Source of the DNA: Winogradskyella sp. KYW1333 | Lineage (GTDB): Bacteria; Bacteroidota; Bacteroidia; Flavobacteriales; Flavobacteriaceae | Length of the DNA stretch: 64,000 bases | Assembly (NCBI RefSeq): GCF_003335675.1 | Contig: NZ_QPHL01000014.1 | Coordinates: 124,001-188,000, forward strand | Direction: 5' to 3' | Shown: positions 6,900 to 15,996 of the stretch, piece by piece | How positions within the stretch are numbered: position 1 is the first letter of the stretch | Layout: every line of letters starts with the position of its first letter | Translations under genes and position numbers: made by a program | Notes under the pieces: model-generated | Seen by the model: the letters and a program-made list of their open reading frames with translations, nothing else | The model's database searches: none | What the model was told of the DNA's origin: nothing

Positions 6900-9752
6900 T
6901 TACTTACTTAAATACATCTTACGACGCGAATATAAATCATAGAATTCATCATCTTTCAGACTATCTATAAACAATATACTCTCTCCTGTACTTTTCATTT
7001 CTGGTCCTAATTGCTTATTAACATTTGGGAATTTATTAAATGAGAATACCGGCTGTTTTATTGCATAACCATCCAAATGAGGTTTGAAATCAAAATCATT
7101 AATTTTCTTTTGGCCTAACATTACTTTAGTCGCATAATTTACATATGGTTCGCCATATGCTTTTGCAATAAAAGGAACTGTACGAGATGCTCTAGGATTA
7201 GCCTCAATAATGTATACCGTATCATCTTTGATGGCGAACTGAATATTGATTAAACCAACTGTATTAAGGGCTAACGCTATTTTCTTAGTATGATCCTTAA
7301 TTTGCTGCATTACAAATTCTCCTAGGTTAAATGGTGGTAAAGTAGCATTACTATCACCAGAATGTATACCACAAGGCTCAATGTGCTCCATAATTCCAAT
7401 GATGTATACATTTTCACCATCGCAAATGGCATCAGCCTCAGCTTCAATTGCACCATCAAGATAATGGTCTAATAACAACTTATTTCCTGGAATAGATTTT
7501 AATAAGTCAATAACATGTTCTTCTAGCTCTTGCTTATTAATAACTATCTTCATCCCTTGACCGCCAAGTACATAAGAAGGTCTTACCAATATTGGGAAGT
7601 TTAATCTATCTGCCACTTCAAGAGCCTGTTCTGCACTTTCTGCTGTGTCAAATTCTGGATAAGGAATATTATTTTTCTTTAATAATGTTGAGAAGCTTCC
7701 TCTATCTTCAGCCAAATCCAATGATTGGAAACTTGTTCCCATAATTTTCACGCCCCATCTTTCAAGTTTCTCCGCAAGTTTTAAAGCTGTTTGACCACCT
7801 AACTGTACTATTACACCTTCAGGTTTTTCATGCTGAATAATATCATAAATATGCTCCCAGAAGACAGGTTCAAAATAAAGCTTGTCTGCGATATCAAAAT
7901 CAGTTGAGACCGTTTCTGGATTACAGTTTATCATAATAGTTTCATAACCACACTCTGCCGCGGCTAAAACACCATGAACACAACAGTAGTCAAACTCAAT
8001 TCCTTGACCAATTCTATTTGGTCCCGAACCTAGAACTATAATTTTCTTACGATCGGTCACTTTACTTTCATTGTGAACTGACACTTTACCTTCAGCAGTT
8101 TCGACTTCACTTTCAAATGTTGAATAATAATATGGTGTCTCTGCTTTAAACTCCGCAGCACAGGTGTCTACTAGTTTATATACCCTATTTATATTGAATT
8201 CTCTTCTTTTATTATAAACTTCGCTTTCAAGACAGCCTAGCATATGAGCAATCTGACGATCACCATATCCTTTTTGTTTGGCTTCAAGTAGTAATTCTCT
8301 TTCAATACTCTGAATATTATAATTAGAAATTTCCTTTTCTAAATGGAACAATTCTTCATATTGCTTTAGGTACCACATATCTATTTTAGTAATCTCATGA
8401 ATACGACTTAATGGTATACCTATTTGTATGGCATCATAAATCACAAATACCCTGTCCCAACTTGCATTTGTAAGTTTATCTATTACTTGTTCGTAATTCT
8501 TATAACCTTTTCCGTCTGCTCCTAGACCATTTCGTTTAATCTCTAATGATTGTGTAGCTTTATGTAAAGCCTCTTGGAATGAACGACCTATTGCCATAAC
8601 CTCTCCTACAGCTTTCATTTGAAGTCCAAGTGATCTATCTGAACCTTCGAACTTATCGAAGTTCCAACGTGGTATTTTAACAATTACATAATCTAAGGTC
8701 GGTTCAAATAAAGCTGAAGTTGATTTTGTTATCTGGTTGCTTAATTCATCTAAAGTATAACCTAATGCCAATTTAGCTGCCACCTTCGCAATAGGATATC
8801 CTGTTGCTTTACTTGCTAATGCAGATGAACGAGATACACGTGGATTAATTTCAATTGCAATAATTTCTTCTTCTTCATCAGGACTTACTGCAAACTGAAC
8901 ATTACAACCACCTGCAAAATCTCCAATACTTCGCATCATATGGATAGCCATATCACGCATCTTTTGAAACGTCTTATCAGATAATGTCATTGCTGGTGCA
9001 ACTGTGATCGAATCACCAGTATGAATGCCCATTGGATCCATATTCTCAATTGTACAAATAATAACAACATTATCATTTTTATCTCTTAATAACTCAAGCT
9101 CATACTCTTTCCAGCCCATCATTGCCTTATCAATCATTACCTCGTGGATTGGAGAAATTTCCAAGCCTCTTGTTAATGCTTCATCAAATTCTGCTTCATC
9201 GTATACAATTGAAGCTCCTGCACCCCCCAAGGTAAATGACGCTCTAATACATAATGGAAAACCAAATTCTTGAGCGATTTCTTTACCCTTTAAGAAAGAT
9301 GTTGCCGTTTCCTGTGGTGCCATGCCAACACCAATCTCTAACATCAATTCTCTAAACTTCTCTCTATCCTCTGTTATATTAATCGCGTCGATATCAACGC
9401 CAATAATCTCTACGTCAAAATCATCCCAAATTCCCTTGCCATCAGCCTCTATACAAAGATTAAGAGCGGTCTGTCCTCCCATAGTTGGTAATACAGCATC
9501 AATCTGAGGGTGTTCCTTCAATATTTTAATGATAGACTTGGTTGTTAATGGCAAAAGATATACATGATCAGCCATAGTAGGGTCCGTCATTATTGTTGCT
9601 GGGTTGGAATTAATTAATATCGTTTCAATTCCATCCTCTCTTAAAGATCTTAAAGCCTGCGAACCTGAATAGTCGAACTCACATGCTTGACCTATGATTA
9701 TTGGACCTGAACCAATTAATAAAATTGATTTGATGTTTTTGTTTTTTGGCAT
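6900..9752 (-). CDS. carB: Carbamoyl-phosphate synthase large subunit
   Basis: CarB makes carbamoyl phosphate from bicarbonate, ATP and ammonia delivered by CarA, feeding pyrimidine and arginine synthesis. Two homologous halves are clear: the first opens with ILLIGSGPIIIGQACEFDYSG and the second with IIVLGSGPNRIGQGIEFDYCC, each followed by an ATP-grasp domain ending in EINPRVSRSSALASK or EANPRASRTVPFIAK, with an oligomerisation segment between. The chosen start is the ATG at 9750-9752; an upstream in-frame start would add 15 residues not matching the family. The protein is 950 residues against about 1073 in E. coli, because the C-terminal MGS-like allosteric domain is missing. carA is not in the window. 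Confidence 0.95.
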   Translation of the reverse strand: MPKNKNIKSILLIGSGPIIIGQACEFDYSGSQALRSLREDGIETILINSNPATIMTDPTMADHVYLLPLTTKSIIKILKEHPQIDAVLPTMGGQTALNLCIEADGKGIWDDFDVEIIGVDIDAINITEDREKFRELMLEIGVGMAPQETATSFLKGKEIAQEFGFPLCIRASFTLGGAGASIVYDEAEFDEALTRGLEISPIHEVMIDKAMMGWKEYELELLRDKNDNVVIICTIENMDPMGIHTGDSITVAPAMTLSDKTFQKMRDMAIHMMRSIGDFAGGCNVQFAVSPDEEEEIIAIEINPRVSRSSALASKATGYPIAKVAAKLALGYTLDELSNQITKSTSALFEPTLDYVIVKIPRWNFDKFEGSDRSLGLQMKAVGEVMAIGRSFQEALHKATQSLEIKRNGLGADGKGYKNYEQVIDKLTNASWDRVFVIYDAIQIGIPLSRIHEITKIDMWYLKQYEELFHLEKEISNYNIQSIERELLLEAKQKGYGDRQIAHMLGCLESEVYNKRREFNINRVYKLVDTCAAEFKAETPYYYSTFESEVETAEGKVSVHNESKVTDRKKIIVLGSGPNRIGQGIEFDYCCVHGVLAAAECGYETIMINCNPETVSTDFDIADKLYFEPVFWEHIYDIIQHEKPEGVIVQLGGQTALKLAEKLERWGVKIMGTSFQSLDLAEDRGSFSTLLKKNNIPYPEFDTAESAEQALEVADRLNFPILVRPSYVLGGQGMKIVINKQELEEHVIDLLKSIPGNKLLLDHYLDGAIEAEADAICDGENVYIIGIMEHIEPCGIHSGDSNATLPPFNLGEFVMQQIKDHTKKIALALNTVGLINIQFAIKDDTVYIIEANPRASRTVPFIAKAYGEPYVNYATKVMLGQKKINDFDFKPHLDGYAIKQPVFSFNKFPNVNKQLGPEMKSTGESILFIDSLKDDEFYDLYSRRKMYLSK

Positions 9753-9794
9753 GAGTATTTGTTTTGGTGTGCTAAAATAATTATCACTTGGGTA

Positions 9795-9830
9795 CAAAAA
9801 AAGGTGTTACACCTAAGTAACACCTTAAAA
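9795..9830 (-). terminator. Terminator of rpmH
   Basis: On the minus strand AAGGTGTTAC-loop-GTAACACCTT is followed by a run of seven T, just after the rpmH stop and before the carB start. It separates the two genes transcriptionally. Confidence 0.8.
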
Positions 9831-9850
9831 ATATTAACAATTGTTAATCA

Positions 9851-10012
9851 TTATTTCTTATGTCTTGATTCTGAAGATACAGACAACTTCTTTCTACCTT
9901 TAGCTCTTCTGCGTGCTAAAACTTTTCTTCCATTAACAGAAGCCATTCTTTCTCTGAAACCGTGCTTGTTTCTTCTCTTTCTTTTCGACGGTTGAAACGT
10001 TCTTTTTGGCAT
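9851..10012 (-). CDS. rpmH: 50S ribosomal protein L34
   Basis: A 53-residue highly basic protein with the L34 signature ([20 protein letters not shown], then [19 protein letters not shown]). It binds 23S rRNA near the exit of the large subunit. The start is the ATG complementary to 10010-10012 and the stop is complementary to 9851-9853. The C-terminal extension after RAKGRKK ([11 protein letters not shown]) is usual for Bacteroidota L34. It has its own terminator. In many bacteria rpmH is next to rnpA and dnaA; here it lies next to carB, so the classical origin cluster is not kept. Confidence 0.96.
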   Translation of the reverse strand: MPKRTFQPSKRKRRNKHGFRERMASVNGRKVLARRRAKGRKKLSVSSESRHKK

Positions 10013-10170
10013 TGTCCTATCTTTTTAAAATCTAAATATCTTTTTAATATTGAGCCTTATCTCAAAACTGCGTGCAAATATACAACAAGTTTTTACTTTA
10101 ACAAGTACCTAAATAAAAATATTTCTATTACTTTTTATTAACTTTGACCCTCCAAAAAATATAAAACTAC

Positions 10171-10749
10171 ATGTTTAATAAAAATATAAAACTAGTTATT
10201 ACCGTACTAATAGTTGCATATGCCATTTATCAGTTCACTGAAGGATATATTGGTAATGGTATTATGTATATTCTATTGTCTACAATATTTATATTTCTTT
10301 ATTTTAAAAATGAAATAATACTACTTGCCTTTTTAAGATTACGCAAGCAAGATTTTGCAGGTGCAAAAAGATGGCTTGATAAAATTAAAAACCCTAAAGG
10401 CTCACTAGTAAGGAAGCAACAAGGATATCTAAACTATCTTAATGGTATAATGGTTTCCCAGACCAATATGAACGAGGCAGAAAAGTACTTTAAGAATGCT
10501 ATTAATTTAGGATTGTCAATGGATCACGATTTAGCTATGGCAAAATTAAATCTTGCTGGAATAGCCTTCTCTAAAAAACGAAAGCAAGAAGCACAAAAAC
10601 TATTGACGGAAGCTGAAAAGCTTGACAAACGGAATATGATAGCTGATCAGATTAAAATGATGAAGCAACAAATGAAAAAAGCTTCAATACCAAGACAGCA
10701 TTATGGACAACCAACTTCGTCTAGACAAAACAGAAGAAGTAGAAGATAA
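10171..10749 (+). CDS. Membrane-anchored TPR-like protein of unknown role
   Basis: A 192-residue protein. Residues 8-50 form two closely spaced hydrophobic helices (TVLIVAYAIYQF; GIMYILLSTIFIFLYF). The cytoplasmic remainder has helix pairs resembling tetratricopeptide repeats (YLNYLNGIMVSQTNMNEAEKYFKNAINLG, then AMAKLNLAGIAFSKKRKQEAQKLLTEAEKLD), and ends in a basic, disordered tail (SRQNRRSRR). TPR modules bind partner proteins, so a scaffold role is plausible, but no substrate can be named. The gene stands alone and ends in a strong terminator that also serves the converging transglycosylase gene. Confidence 0.75.
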   Translation: MFNKNIKLVITVLIVAYAIYQFTEGYIGNGIMYILLSTIFIFLYFKNEIILLAFLRLRKQDFAGAKRWLDKIKNPKGSLVRKQQGYLNYLNGIMVSQTNMNEAEKYFKNAINLGLSMDHDLAMAKLNLAGIAFSKKRKQEAQKLLTEAEKLDKRNMIADQIKMMKQQMKKASIPRQHYGQPTSSRQNRRSRR

Positions 10750-10755
10750 TAAAAA

Positions 10756-10773
10756 GGCGCTAAGATTAGCGCC
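10756..10773. terminator. Bidirectional rho-independent terminator
   Basis: GGCGCTAA-GA-TTAGCGCC hairpin flanked by an A-run on the left and T-rich sequence on the right, between two convergent genes. Confidence 0.82.
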
Positions 10774-10780
10774 TTCTATT

Positions 10781-11707
10781 TTATTTATAATACCCTTCCT
10801 TCGGAATTTCAATTTGGTACATTTTCCTTGATTTATTATTAAGATGTTTTTCACGTAACCAAGGATTGTGAAGCTTTAAAATCTTATAATTAATTCCGAA
10901 ACGTTCAGCAAACTGTGTAAAATCAGTTACGGCTGTATCAACTTCTATTTTATAAGTTGGTATTGGTTTGTACAGGTGATCCTTATTAAAGTTAAAACCA
11001 TACTTAGTAGGGTTATTTAGTATTTCTTTTAGAGCAACAATTCTAAACATGTAGCGTCCTGTCTCTTCTCCAAGTAACAAGTCATAATAATTATCTACAT
11101 CTTGCTCGTTTAATCTTTTTGAAATTCCAGCATTACCAGCATTGTATGCCGCTGCGGCCAAAGTCCAAGAACCAAGTTTTTCTTTCGCCTTTTTTAAATA
11201 ATTACAAGCAACCTCAGTTGCCAATTCTAAATTATAACGTTCATCAACATTGCTATTGACCTCTAATCCGTTTTCACGACCAGTTGTTTTCATTATTTGC
11301 CAAAAACCCCTTGCTCCAGCTGGTGAAACTGCATTAGTTAAACCACTTTCTATAACGGCTAAATATTTAAAATCATTAGGAACGCCATTTTTTTCTAATA
11401 TTGGCTCAATAATCGGAAAATATTTTTGAGCTCTCTTAAACATTAACAACCCATTTGATTGCCAATAAGTATTAACTAGAAGTTCTCTATCCATTCTCTC
11501 ATATATATCAGGATTCTCCACTGGTACGGCTTCCTCAGCAAAATTTAAGTCCTCTGGCATTTCAAGCGCGTAGACATTATAATCGTTTAAAATAGGTTGT
11601 TCTTTGCCTAAATTTCCGTCAGAAGGAGCCTTCTGCATTGCAAAAATGAATAAAACTGAAATACAGATTAATCCAATACCGGCTAATATGTTTTTTAAGA
11701 TTTGCAT
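10781..11707 (-). CDS. Membrane-bound lytic murein transglycosylase (MltD/SLT family)
   Basis: A peptidoglycan-cleaving enzyme of GH23 type. After an N-terminal membrane or signal helix (ILAGIGLICISVLFIFAM) comes the SLT domain: AVIESGLTNAVSPAGARGFWQIM contains the catalytic Glu in the ES motif and the GxWQ block, then AYNAGNAGISKRL closes the fold. The last 70 residues (PTYKIEVDTAVTDFTQFAERFGINYKILKLHNPWL) resemble a LysM-like wall-binding unit. The ATG at 11705-11707 is preferred to an upstream TTG at 11716. At about 308 residues it is shorter than E. coli MltD, with one terminal module instead of several LysM repeats. It stands alone. Confidence 0.88.
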   Translation of the reverse strand: MQILKNILAGIGLICISVLFIFAMQKAPSDGNLGKEQPILNDYNVYALEMPEDLNFAEEAVPVENPDIYERMDRELLVNTYWQSNGLLMFKRAQKYFPIIEPILEKNGVPNDFKYLAVIESGLTNAVSPAGARGFWQIMKTTGRENGLEVNSNVDERYNLELATEVACNYLKKAKEKLGSWTLAAAAYNAGNAGISKRLNEQDVDNYYDLLLGEETGRYMFRIVALKEILNNPTKYGFNFNKDHLYKPIPTYKIEVDTAVTDFTQFAERFGINYKILKLHNPWLREKHLNNKSRKMYQIEIPKEGYYK

Positions 11708-11756
11708 GGCTTTCAATTTTGTCTAAAAGTAAAAAATCTATTTAATTCTTTTAAAT

Positions 11757-12419
11757 TTAGGACTCTATAAGTTTTGGTAAATTTTCATTAAACCATTTAT
11801 GTTTATTAATAATCATAATATGCGTACCTCCTTTTATTACTATACAACCTCCAGCACAAGAATGAGGAAATACAGAATCATCATCACCATTAATATATAT
11901 AGCATTTGGGTTTGGCTCATCTTGTGACCAACATAATACTTGCTTTATTGACCAATCTAGGTAAACTTTATCATTAAAAGACAAATATTTTTTATAGAGA
12001 TCAACACGTTTTTTAATGGTTTCTCCAAAAGCATACTTTGCCAAAAAATCAACATTTCCTGCCAATTGAGTGGGTAATATTTTATATGCTTTTGTAATTT
12101 TTAAAAGTTTAAACCTCTTGGGTAATTCATGACGAGATTTAATACTAGAAACCACAAATAATTTTTTAATATTTAAAAACTTAATCATCTCTTGCACCAA
12201 AATACCTCCAAATGAGACACCTAAAAGCACTATATTGTCTTCAATAATAAAATCGCACATTCGCTTAGCGTATTCCTCTAAAGTTTCGTTCTCTCCAGGA
12301 ATTTGCCACTCTAACCAATGAATTTTGTATTTGTCTTCTGGTAGTTTTATATATTCAAAAATAGTTGGGCTCGCAGCCATACCTGGCATTAAATAGATAT
12401 GTATAATTTCAGAAGCCAT
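11757..12419 (-). CDS. Alpha/beta-hydrolase fold protein
   Basis: A soluble protein of about 220 residues with the alpha/beta-hydrolase layout: an oxyanion region (IYLMPGMAASPTIF), the nucleophile elbow GVSFGG with Ser, an acid-bearing region (IYINGDDDSVFPHS) and the catalytic His in GGTHIMIINKH close to the C-terminus. It probably acts on small esters or thioesters; the substrate cannot be read from the sequence. I chose the ATG at 12417-12419 over a TTG twelve bases upstream. It lies between the transglycosylase and a small acetyltransferase on the other strand and seems to be a single-gene unit. Confidence 0.78.
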   Translation of the reverse strand: MASEIIHIYLMPGMAASPTIFEYIKLPEDKYKIHWLEWQIPGENETLEEYAKRMCDFIIEDNIVLLGVSFGGILVQEMIKFLNIKKLFVVSSIKSRHELPKRFKLLKITKAYKILPTQLAGNVDFLAKYAFGETIKKRVDLYKKYLSFNDKVYLDWSIKQVLCWSQDEPNPNAIYINGDDDSVFPHSCAGGCIVIKGGTHIMIINKHKWFNENLPKLIES

Positions 12420-12520
12420 TTTTAGTTTCAATTTAGAGCTTAAAATGTTTTAGGCCTTCATAAATGCCCATCTCACAAGCATTTAACAGTTGTTACTTAG
12501 GAGAATTCCCTAATAATTTG

Positions 12521-12528
12521 TACTTTTG
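12521..12528 (+). promoter_or_regulatory. -7 promoter element
   Basis: TACTTTTG fits TAnnTTTG and sits 64 bases before the start codon of the small acetyltransferase gene. I did not find a well-spaced -33 TTG. Confidence 0.5.
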
Positions 12529-12591
12529 CACTGCAAATCTATATAAATTATAGAATCTACACGCCATTCGCTAATCTTAAATAACGTAAAT

Positions 12592-12888
12592 ATGACAGAT
12601 ATTGTTGAATTGATTGATAATGATTTTCTACGTCAATTTGAATTAAAGGTAGATAACGACATGGCTGTTATTGAATATTCCCTTCAAGAACGTAAAATAT
12701 TCCTTACTAAAATGGTAATTCCAGACGCAATGAAGTCTGACACTTTTGAAAAAGAATTTTTAGCGATGGTATTTGACAATATTAAAGATAGAAATATAAG
12801 CGTAGTACCAACAAGTCCAGAAATAGCAAAATTTGTAAGAAGTAACAGAAAATATAAGCGAATGTTACCAGTAGGTATTCGTATATAA
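12592..12888 (+). CDS. Small GNAT-family N-acetyltransferase (NATD1/YjdJ-like)
   Basis: A 98-residue single-domain member of COG2388, minimal acetyl-CoA-binding proteins. The pattern IEYSLQERKIFLTKMVIPDAMKSDTFEKEFLAMVFDNIKDRNISVVPTSPEIAKFVRSN matches the family core: two strands, an acetyl-CoA-binding helix, and the conserved C-terminal P-x-AxFVxxN-like motif. The substrate is unknown for the family. A -7 promoter lies upstream and a terminator follows, so it is monocistronic. Confidence 0.8.
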   Translation: MTDIVELIDNDFLRQFELKVDNDMAVIEYSLQERKIFLTKMVIPDAMKSDTFEKEFLAMVFDNIKDRNISVVPTSPEIAKFVRSNRKYKRMLPVGIRI

Positions 12889-12911
12889 TTTGAAAAAGAA
12901 ATATATTTTAC

Positions 12912-12945
12912 AAACCCATGACTTATTATAGTTGTGGGTTTTTTA
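12912..12945. terminator. Rho-independent terminator
   Basis: ACAAACCCA, a 15-base AT-rich loop, then TGTGGGTTTTTT, between the acetyltransferase gene and converging mtaB. Confidence 0.75.
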
Positions 12946-12947
12946 TT

Positions 12948-14276
12948 TTAGCGTACTAGAGCTTCTTTAAAATTAAAGCGTACCAAACCGTCTTCACCAA
13001 TTTTGGTTAGTTTAACCTTATGTATTGTATTCACTAATTCGGGATTCCAAGGTACCTTAACCTTTACATAATTTTCGGTAAACCCATGTATGTAGCCCTC
13101 TTTATTTTCACCTTCAAATAATACTACGTGATCAGTGTTCAGTTGACTTTCATAAAACGCTCTGCGCTTCTTAACTGAAAGCCCTCTAAGCATTTTACTT
13201 CGCTTTGCTCTTACATTATTTGGCACAATACCATCCATTATCGCAGCTTCTGTGTTGTCTCTTTCAGAATAAGTAAATACATGTAGGTACGAAATATCGA
13301 GTTCATTTAAGAAATTATAGGTCTCCAAAAACAACTCATCTGTTTCTCCAGGGAAACCAACTATAACGTCTACCCCAATACATGCATGAGGCATTACTTG
13401 TTTTATCTTTGAAACCCTATCAACATATAATTCCCGCATGTAACGGCGTTTCATTCTTTTTAGCAACTCATTACTCCCACTTTGAAGTGGCACGTGAAAA
13501 TGCGGTACAAATGCCCTCGATTTAGAAACGAGATCTATTGTTTCATTCTTTAACAAATTTGGTTCAATGGATGATATTCTTAAACGTTCTATCCCTTTTA
13601 CTTTATCAAGTTCTGTAACTAAATCTAAAAAAGTATGTTCGTGTTTCTTGTTACCAAATTCACCCTTACCATAATCACCAATATTTACTCCAGTTAAAAC
13701 AATCTCCTTGATACCTTTTTGAGATATTTCTTGCGCATTATTTAACACATTCTCCATAGTATCACTTCTCGATATGCCACGAGCTAATGGAATTGTACAG
13801 TACGTGCATTTATAATCACATCCGTCTTGTACTTTTAAAAATGCTCTTGTCCTATCTCCAATGGAATAACTACCAACATAGAAATCTGCCTCTTCAATTT
13901 CACATGAGTGTACTTCGCCAAAATCATTTTTGGAAAGATCATTGAGGTAATCAGTAATTTTAAACTTCTCTGTGGCTCCTAATACCAAATCTACTCCATT
14001 TACATCAGCAAGTTCTTCAGGTTTAAGCTGGGCATAACAACCAATAGCAGCAACAAAAGCTTCTGGATTTAATTTTTGAGCTTGTTTAACAATAGTTTTA
14101 AATCTTTTATCGGCATTTTCGGTTACAGAACACGTATTTATGACGTAGATATCTGCCTTTTCCTTGAAATCAACACGCTGAAATCCTTCATCATTAAAAC
14201 TCCTAGCAATTGTTGAAGTTTCAGAGAAATTAAGTTTACAACCTAGTGTATAAAAAGCTACTTTTTTTGTTTCCAT
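12948..14276 (-). CDS. mtaB: tRNA (N6-L-threonylcarbamoyladenosine-37) methylthiotransferase
   Basis: A radical-SAM enzyme that adds a methylthio group to t6A at position 37 of ANN-decoding tRNAs. The N-terminal methylthiotransferase domain (TLGCKLNFSET, NTCSVT, AIGCYAQ) supplies three Cys for the auxiliary iron-sulfur cluster; the radical-SAM triad is CDYKCTYC; the C-terminus is a TRAM-like domain (HVVLFEGENKEGYIHGFTENYVKVKV). The opening KVAFYTLGCKLN is typical of MtaB, as opposed to MiaB or RimO. Length (442) is normal. The start codon overlaps the long frame of the divergent gene by two bases, but that gene really begins about 95 bases further on. Confidence 0.93.
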   Translation of the reverse strand: METKKVAFYTLGCKLNFSETSTIARSFNDEGFQRVDFKEKADIYVINTCSVTENADKRFKTIVKQAQKLNPEAFVAAIGCYAQLKPEELADVNGVDLVLGATEKFKITDYLNDLSKNDFGEVHSCEIEEADFYVGSYSIGDRTRAFLKVQDGCDYKCTYCTIPLARGISRSDTMENVLNNAQEISQKGIKEIVLTGVNIGDYGKGEFGNKKHEHTFLDLVTELDKVKGIERLRISSIEPNLLKNETIDLVSKSRAFVPHFHVPLQSGSNELLKRMKRRYMRELYVDRVSKIKQVMPHACIGVDVIVGFPGETDELFLETYNFLNELDISYLHVFTYSERDNTEAAIMDGIVPNNVRAKRSKMLRGLSVKKRRAFYESQLNTDHVVLFEGENKEGYIHGFTENYVKVKVPWNPELVNTIHKVKLTKIGEDGLVRFNFKEALVR

Positions 14277-14370
14277 GTTTTGGTCTCTTGAACTTGTTTC
14301 AAGATCATTAATGGTATATATTTACTCTTCTCTAAATTTAGAGTCTGCAAATTTACAATATATTAGTTAT

Positions 14371-15996
14371 ATGCTAAAACACAGGAGATGCTTATTCAAC
14401 TACTTACTAGCAGTGTTTAGTTGTTTAATTCTGGTTTCTTGTTTTTCAAAAAACAAGTTTGAAAAAGACCACCTTGTTTTTAGGTATAATGAACATAAAA
14501 ATATAAGTTCACTAGATCCTGCATTCTCAAAGGATATAGCAGATATCTGGGCAACACACCAATTATTTAACGGATTAGTGCAAATGGATGACTTACTGAA
14601 TGTTAAGCCATGCATCGCAACGAGTTGGAAGATTACAGATAGTGCTAGAGTCTATACTTTTATTCTTAGAGACGATGTGTATTTTCACAAGCATGCACTC
14701 TTTGGTAAGGATTCTTCCAGAACCGTTAAAGCTTCAGATTTTGAATATAGTCTAGATAGACTAAATGATAATTCCATAGCATCACCTGGTAGTTGGGTTT
14801 TAAATAAAGTTGATAGTTTTAAAGCAATTAATGACACAACTTTTCAGATTAGACTTAAACAACCTTTTCCTGCATTTTTAGGACTCTTAACAATGAAGTA
14901 TTGCTCAGTTGTACCAAAGGAGATTGTTGAACATTACGGTAGTGAATTTAGGTCTAACCCTATTGGTACAGGTCCTTTTAAATTTAAAAGATGGGAGGAA
15001 AATATTAAGCTTGTTTTTCGAAGGAACAATAATTATTTTGAGACCTCAATTGATGGTAATCAATTACCTTATTTAGAAGCTGTTGCCGTAACCTTTTTAC
15101 CTGACAAGCAAAGTGAATTCTTACAATTTTCACAAGGTAATATTGATTTTGTTTCTGGATTAGACGCTTCTTACAAGGATGAAATTTTGACGACCGATGG
15201 TAAACTAAAATCTTTGTATGAAAGTGATGTAAACATGATAAGGGGCCCATATCTCAATACAGAATACCTAGCCTTTTTTATGGAAACGAAGGTTAAACCA
15301 ATTCAAAATCTTAAATTAAGAAAAGCAATCAATCTTGGGTTTGATCGAAATAAAATGATTACCTATTTGCGAAATGGAATAGGTACACCTGCCAATGGTG
15401 GTTTTATTCCTAAAGGGCTCCCAGGCTATATTAAGGAAATAGGTTTCTCTTATAACCCAGAACTAGCTAGCCAACTTATTGAAGAGTTTAAAAAGGAAAC
15501 AGGTATTTTAAATCCAGAAATTACTTTAACCACTACTAGCAACTATCTAGATTTTTGTGAATTTATACAAAGAGAAATTCAAAAAATAGGCTTAAATGTA
15601 AATGTGGATGTAATACCAGCTTCAAGTTTAAAAGATGCCAAAGCAAATGGACAGTTAGATTTTTTTAGAGCAAGTTGGGTAGCTGACTATCCTGATGCAG
15701 AAAATTATTTATCACTTTATTACAGTAAGAATTTTGCTCCAAATGGACCAAATTACACACATTATAAAACTGAACTATTTGATAAATTATATGAAGCATC
15801 TTATTTAGAGACTGATCCTAGTGAACGATCTAAACTTTATACAAGAATGGATTCTCTTGTAATGTCATCAGCTCCCGTTGTACCGATGTTCTATGATGAA
15901 GTGGTGAGATTTACACGTAAAACAGTGAACGGTCTTGGTATAAACGCAACAAACTTATTAGAATTAAAATCAGTTAAAAAATCTAAAATTTACTGA
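14371..15996 (+). CDS. Peptide/solute-binding lipoprotein of an ABC importer (SBP_bac_5)
   Basis: A 541-residue periplasmic binding protein of the DppA/OppA family. It has a lipoprotein signal with lipobox LVSC (Cys24 from the ATG at 14371), then family blocks: ISSLDPAFSKDIADIWATHQLFNGL, FRSNPIGTGPFKFKRWE, LRKAINLGFDRNKMITYLRNG and FFRASWVADYPDAENYLSLYYS. The frame is open back to 14275, but the signal peptide shows the true start at 14371. No permease or ATPase is adjacent, so it either works with a distant importer or has another extracytoplasmic role. Its 3' end overlaps the converging propeller gene by 14 bases. Confidence 0.88.
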   Translation: MLKHRRCLFNYLLAVFSCLILVSCFSKNKFEKDHLVFRYNEHKNISSLDPAFSKDIADIWATHQLFNGLVQMDDLLNVKPCIATSWKITDSARVYTFILRDDVYFHKHALFGKDSSRTVKASDFEYSLDRLNDNSIASPGSWVLNKVDSFKAINDTTFQIRLKQPFPAFLGLLTMKYCSVVPKEIVEHYGSEFRSNPIGTGPFKFKRWEENIKLVFRRNNNYFETSIDGNQLPYLEAVAVTFLPDKQSEFLQFSQGNIDFVSGLDASYKDEILTTDGKLKSLYESDVNMIRGPYLNTEYLAFFMETKVKPIQNLKLRKAINLGFDRNKMITYLRNGIGTPANGGFIPKGLPGYIKEIGFSYNPELASQLIEEFKKETGILNPEITLTTTSNYLDFCEFIQREIQKIGLNVNVDVIPASSLKDAKANGQLDFFRASWVADYPDAENYLSLYYSKNFAPNGPNYTHYKTELFDKLYEASYLETDPSERSKLYTRMDSLVMSSAPVVPMFYDEVVRFTRKTVNGLGINATNLLELKSVKKSKIY

